Shown: one piece after another, positions 6,775-8,138 of the stretch
How positions within the stretch are numbered: position 1 is the stretch's first letter
Layout of the letters: every line of letters starts with the position of its first letter
Assembly: GCA_946887065.1 (NCBI GenBank)
Contig: CAMPKL010000132.1
Location: forward strand, 1-8,138
DNA: 8,138 nt
Direction of reading: 5' to 3'
Source: an uncultured Bryobacterales bacterium
Lineage (GTDB): Bacteria; Acidobacteriota; Terriglobia; Bryobacterales; UBA6623
Notes under the pieces: model-generated
What the model was told of the DNA's origin: nothing
The model's input: only the letters and a program-made list of their open reading frames with translations
The model's database searches: none
Position numbers and translations under genes: made by a program

Positions 6775-6813
6775 GGCGGGGCTATTTTAGCGCGCCTGCT
6801 TGCTCAGCGCCGG

Positions 6814-6829
6814 TCCCGCCATCGCGGGA
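6814..6829. repeat. 6-bp hairpin with CATC loop upstream of the amidohydrolase gene
   Basis: TCCCGC (6814-6819) and GCGGGA (6824-6829) pair perfectly around CATC. It lies 40 nt upstream of the amidohydrolase start, in the divergent control region. Short and GC-rich, so weak evidence alone. Confidence 0.35.
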
Positions 6830-6855
6830 GTGGCCCCTTGAACCCAGAGCGGTCT

Positions 6856-6893
6856 GAGAACTTGCGCACACCCAAGGCGCCCGACAAGTTCTC
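6856..6893. repeat. 9-bp inverted repeat in the amidohydrolase/phosphatase divergent region
   Basis: GAGAACTTG (6856-6864) and CAAGTTCTC (6885-6893) are perfect reverse complements with a 20-nt spacer. The arms are of mixed base composition, so chance is less likely than for the GC-only repeats elsewhere. The right arm ends 7 nt upstream of the candidate -35 of the phosphatase gene. It could be a regulator site or a stem-loop. Confidence 0.6.
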
Positions 6894-6900
6894 TTGCACC

Positions 6901-6929
6901 TTGAAAATATTCGGACCGGGCGTGACAAT
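6901..6929 (+). promoter_or_regulatory. Candidate promoter for the purple acid phosphatase gene
   Basis: TTGAAA (6901-6906, five of six to TTGACA) and GACAAT (6924-6929, four of six to TATAAT) are separated by 17 nt, the optimum. The start of transcription would be near 6936, on the AGGTTG/CAACCT inverted repeat, leaving a leader of about 44 nt to the GTG at 6980. Assigned by eye. Confidence 0.45.
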
Positions 6930-6934
6930 GAGTA

Positions 6935-6949
6935 AGGTTGTTGCAACCT
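6935..6949. repeat. 6-bp inverted repeat at the expected transcription start of the phosphatase gene
   Basis: AGGTTG (6935-6940) and CAACCT (6944-6949) pair perfectly around TTG, immediately downstream of the candidate -10. A second weaker dyad, CTGAT (6948-6952) with ATCAG (6966-6970), follows before the start codon. Either an operator or leader-RNA structure is possible. Confidence 0.4.
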
Positions 6950-6979
6950 GATCTTGGCGCGCAACATCAGATCCACTAG

Positions 6980-7963
6980 GTGAACCGCAGAACCATTCTT
7001 CAAGCGCCCTTACTAGCCGGCGCCGTTTGGGAGATTGCCCTGCTTGCCGCGGAGGCCGAGTTGACCCCGCTGGGCGACCTGCCGGGAGAACTGCGATTTG
7101 GGGTCATGGGCGATAGCGGAGCCGGAACCAGGATGCAGCGGAGACTGGCCCAACGGATGACCGCGTGGCATGCTAGCCACCCGTGGGCGTTCGTCGCCAT
7201 GCTGGGCGACAACATCTACGAGAACGGCGAAGCGGCGTACTTCGACTCGAAATTCGTGAACGTTTATCGGGACCTGTTGGATCAGGGAGTACCGTTCCGC
7301 GCGGCGCTGGGCAACCATGATGTGCGATCCCGCGGCGGGCGAGAGATGGTCCAAGAAGAGGCGTTCGGATTTGTCGGACGAGAGTCAGAGTATGAGTTCA
7401 TGGCCGGGCCGGTATTGCCCGACGGCAAGCGTTTGGCCCGTTTCATTTGCCTGGACACGCCTGCGTGGGTCGAAGCGATAGAGGGCCGGGACGACAAGAA
7501 GCTCGCGGCTCTGAAGGCCTCGCTAAAAGATCGGTTGAATCGTTGCGACCAGGCGGTCTGGAACATCTTTTATTTCCACCATCCGATCCACGCGCACACA
7601 AAGGGCAGTTTTCTGTTCGTGCCTCGGGGGCACGGTTCCACCGCGGTGCTGCAAGAGTTCCTGGAACCGGAGATCCGCGAATACGCGGACCTCGTTCTGG
7701 CGGGGCACGATCATTTCTATCAAAAGATTAAGCCGCAACACGGCGTTCACCATTTCGTCTCCGGGGCCGCGGGAAAGGTGCGCGGCGGTTGCGACACGAC
7801 GCCGGAAGCGGTGGAGTTCGGCGCCGAAGCCTATCACTTCATGGATTTCAGCGTGGCGAAGGACGTGCTGTACTACCAGGCGATCGATGAAGACGGGCGC
7901 CGTCTCCATTCGGGCAAGATCCTGAAGCGCGGCGCGAAGCGGCTTGTGGATATCGCCGCCTAA
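6980..7963 (+). CDS. Exported purple-acid-phosphatase-type metallophosphoesterase (TRAP-like)
   Basis: Calcineurin-like metallophosphoesterase, 327 aa, expected to remove phosphate from esters outside the cytoplasm. All five motifs of purple acid phosphatases are present: GDSG (D45), GDNIY (D77, Y80), GNHD (N112, H113), YFHHP (H200 or H201) and GHDH (H243, H245). The GDNIY tyrosine is the residue that gives this class its iron-tyrosinate colour, and together with the compact length it places the protein near mammalian tartrate-resistant (ACP5-like) enzymes rather than general phosphodiesterases. The N-terminus MNRRTILQAPLLAGAV has twin arginines and a hydrophobic stretch, a probable though imperfect Tat signal, interrupted by Trp-Glu. 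The GTG at 6980 directly follows an in-frame TAG, so it is the earliest start; the next Met (43) lies just before the first motif and would delete its strand. No Shine-Dalgarno is evident. It is divergent from the amidohydrolase gene. Confidence 0.9.
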   Translation: MNRRTILQAPLLAGAVWEIALLAAEAELTPLGDLPGELRFGVMGDSGAGTRMQRRLAQRMTAWHASHPWAFVAMLGDNIYENGEAAYFDSKFVNVYRDLLDQGVPFRAALGNHDVRSRGGREMVQEEAFGFVGRESEYEFMAGPVLPDGKRLARFICLDTPAWVEAIEGRDDKKLAALKASLKDRLNRCDQAVWNIFYFHHPIHAHTKGSFLFVPRGHGSTAVLQEFLEPEIREYADLVLAGHDHFYQKIKPQHGVHHFVSGAAGKVRGGCDTTPEAVEFGAEAYHFMDFSVAKDVLYYQAIDEDGRRLHSGKILKRGAKRLVDIAA

Positions 7964-7999
7964 GAGCCGCCAATCCACGGCCTCTTTCCTCACAACCTC

Positions 8000-8014
8000 G
8001 CGCCCTTAAGGCGC
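8000..8014 (+). terminator. Possible weak terminator hairpin after the phosphatase gene
   Basis: GCGCC (8000-8004) and GGCGC (8010-8014) form a 5-bp stem around CTTAA, 37 nt after the stop codon. A run of six T begins at 8025, about 10 nt after the stem, farther than in canonical intrinsic terminators, so the call is tentative. The rest of 7964-8085 shows no open frame I would trust. Confidence 0.35.
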
Positions 8015-8085
8015 AACCAACAACTTTTTTCAACTTTCTTTCCCCATGCCTACAACAACTTACGCCGCAACCCACCCCAAAACCC

Positions 8086-8115
8086 TTGACACAGGGTGCT
8101 ACACCTAAATACAGA
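8086..8115 (+). promoter_or_regulatory. Candidate promoter for a gene beyond the right edge
   Basis: A perfect TTGACA (8086-8091) is followed after 18 nt by TACAGA (8110-8115), only three of six to the -10 consensus. ACCCT (8082-8086) and AGGGT (8093-8097) form a 5-bp inverted repeat across the -35, as an operator might. The window ends 23 nt after the -10, so the gene it would serve is not visible. Confidence 0.4.
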
Positions 8116-8138
8116 AGATCCTTGGCTGGACCGAGCAC

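Noticed and set aside
5440..6951. A 503-codon plus-strand open frame, longer than any accepted gene
   Set aside because: It crosses the end of the transporter gene in another frame and runs antisense to the amidohydrolase. Its translation has no domain, is rich in Arg, Gly and His, and looks like high-GC shadow coding, while the overlapping frames hold clear conserved motifs.
8021..8050. Repeated CAACTTT units near the right end as a possible tandem repeat or iteron
   Set aside because: Only two imperfect copies are seen, in low-complexity C/A/T sequence; not enough for a repeat array or origin.
7848..8138. Minus-strand open frame reaching the right edge
   Set aside because: Its composition is Arg/Gly/Cys-rich without motif, and it overlaps the end of the phosphatase gene. 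The noncoding tail there is C/A-rich and looks intergenic.
1..8138. Search for CRISPR arrays, tRNA genes, insertion sequence ends or defence/toxin genes
   Set aside because: Nothing with regular spaced repeats, cloverleaf sequence, transposase motifs or nuclease/toxin motifs was seen; nearly all the sequence is accounted for by eight ordinary genes.

Overview
The window is GC-rich bacterial DNA. It holds eight protein-coding genes packed on both strands, with no RNA genes, CRISPR arrays, insertion sequences or phage genes that I can see. Two proteins begin with twin-arginine leaders (starting MSITRRTAIASLAAAA and MNRRTILQAP). The mix of formylglycine sulfatase, amidohydrolase and phosphatase exoenzymes with an exopolysaccharide export locus recalls soil Acidobacteriota of the Solibacter/Bryobacter type. 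That assignment rests on general resemblance only; no marker gene is present.

Left part (1-2474, all minus strand): an exopolysaccharide export locus read from right to left. A small secreted six-cysteine protein of unknown function (1983-2474) comes first. A Wza/GumB-type polysaccharide export protein with two SLBB domains (857-about 1840) follows. Last is the N-terminal 285 codons of a Wzz/GumC-type chain-length determinant (857 to the left edge), whose start codon overlaps the stop of the export gene by one base (TAATG).

Middle (2591-4613, minus strand): a two-gene unit, an exported type I (formylglycine) sulfatase followed 7 nt later by a small metal-type cupin with a hydrophobic C-terminal stretch. 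The 131-nt gap 4614-4744 separates it from a divergent plus-strand AI-2E (UPF0118) family membrane transporter gene (4745-5842). The gap carries two perfect inverted repeats and a plausible sulfatase promoter.

Right part: an exported metal-dependent amidohydrolase-like protein (5854-6774, minus) converges on the transporter gene with only 11 nt between stops. It is transcribed divergently from a purple-acid-phosphatase-type metallophosphoesterase (6980-7963, plus). The 205-nt gap between them holds several inverted repeats and a fair plus-strand promoter. The last 175 nt hold a possible weak terminator and an apparent plus-strand promoter for a gene beyond the window.

The common theme is cell-envelope and extracellular chemistry: polysaccharide export, desulfation, dephosphorylation and other hydrolysis. 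I see no clearly new multi-gene system. The points most worth following are the six-cysteine protein in the export locus, the amidohydrolase that lacks the usual final metal-site aspartate, and the inverted repeats in the two divergent control regions.
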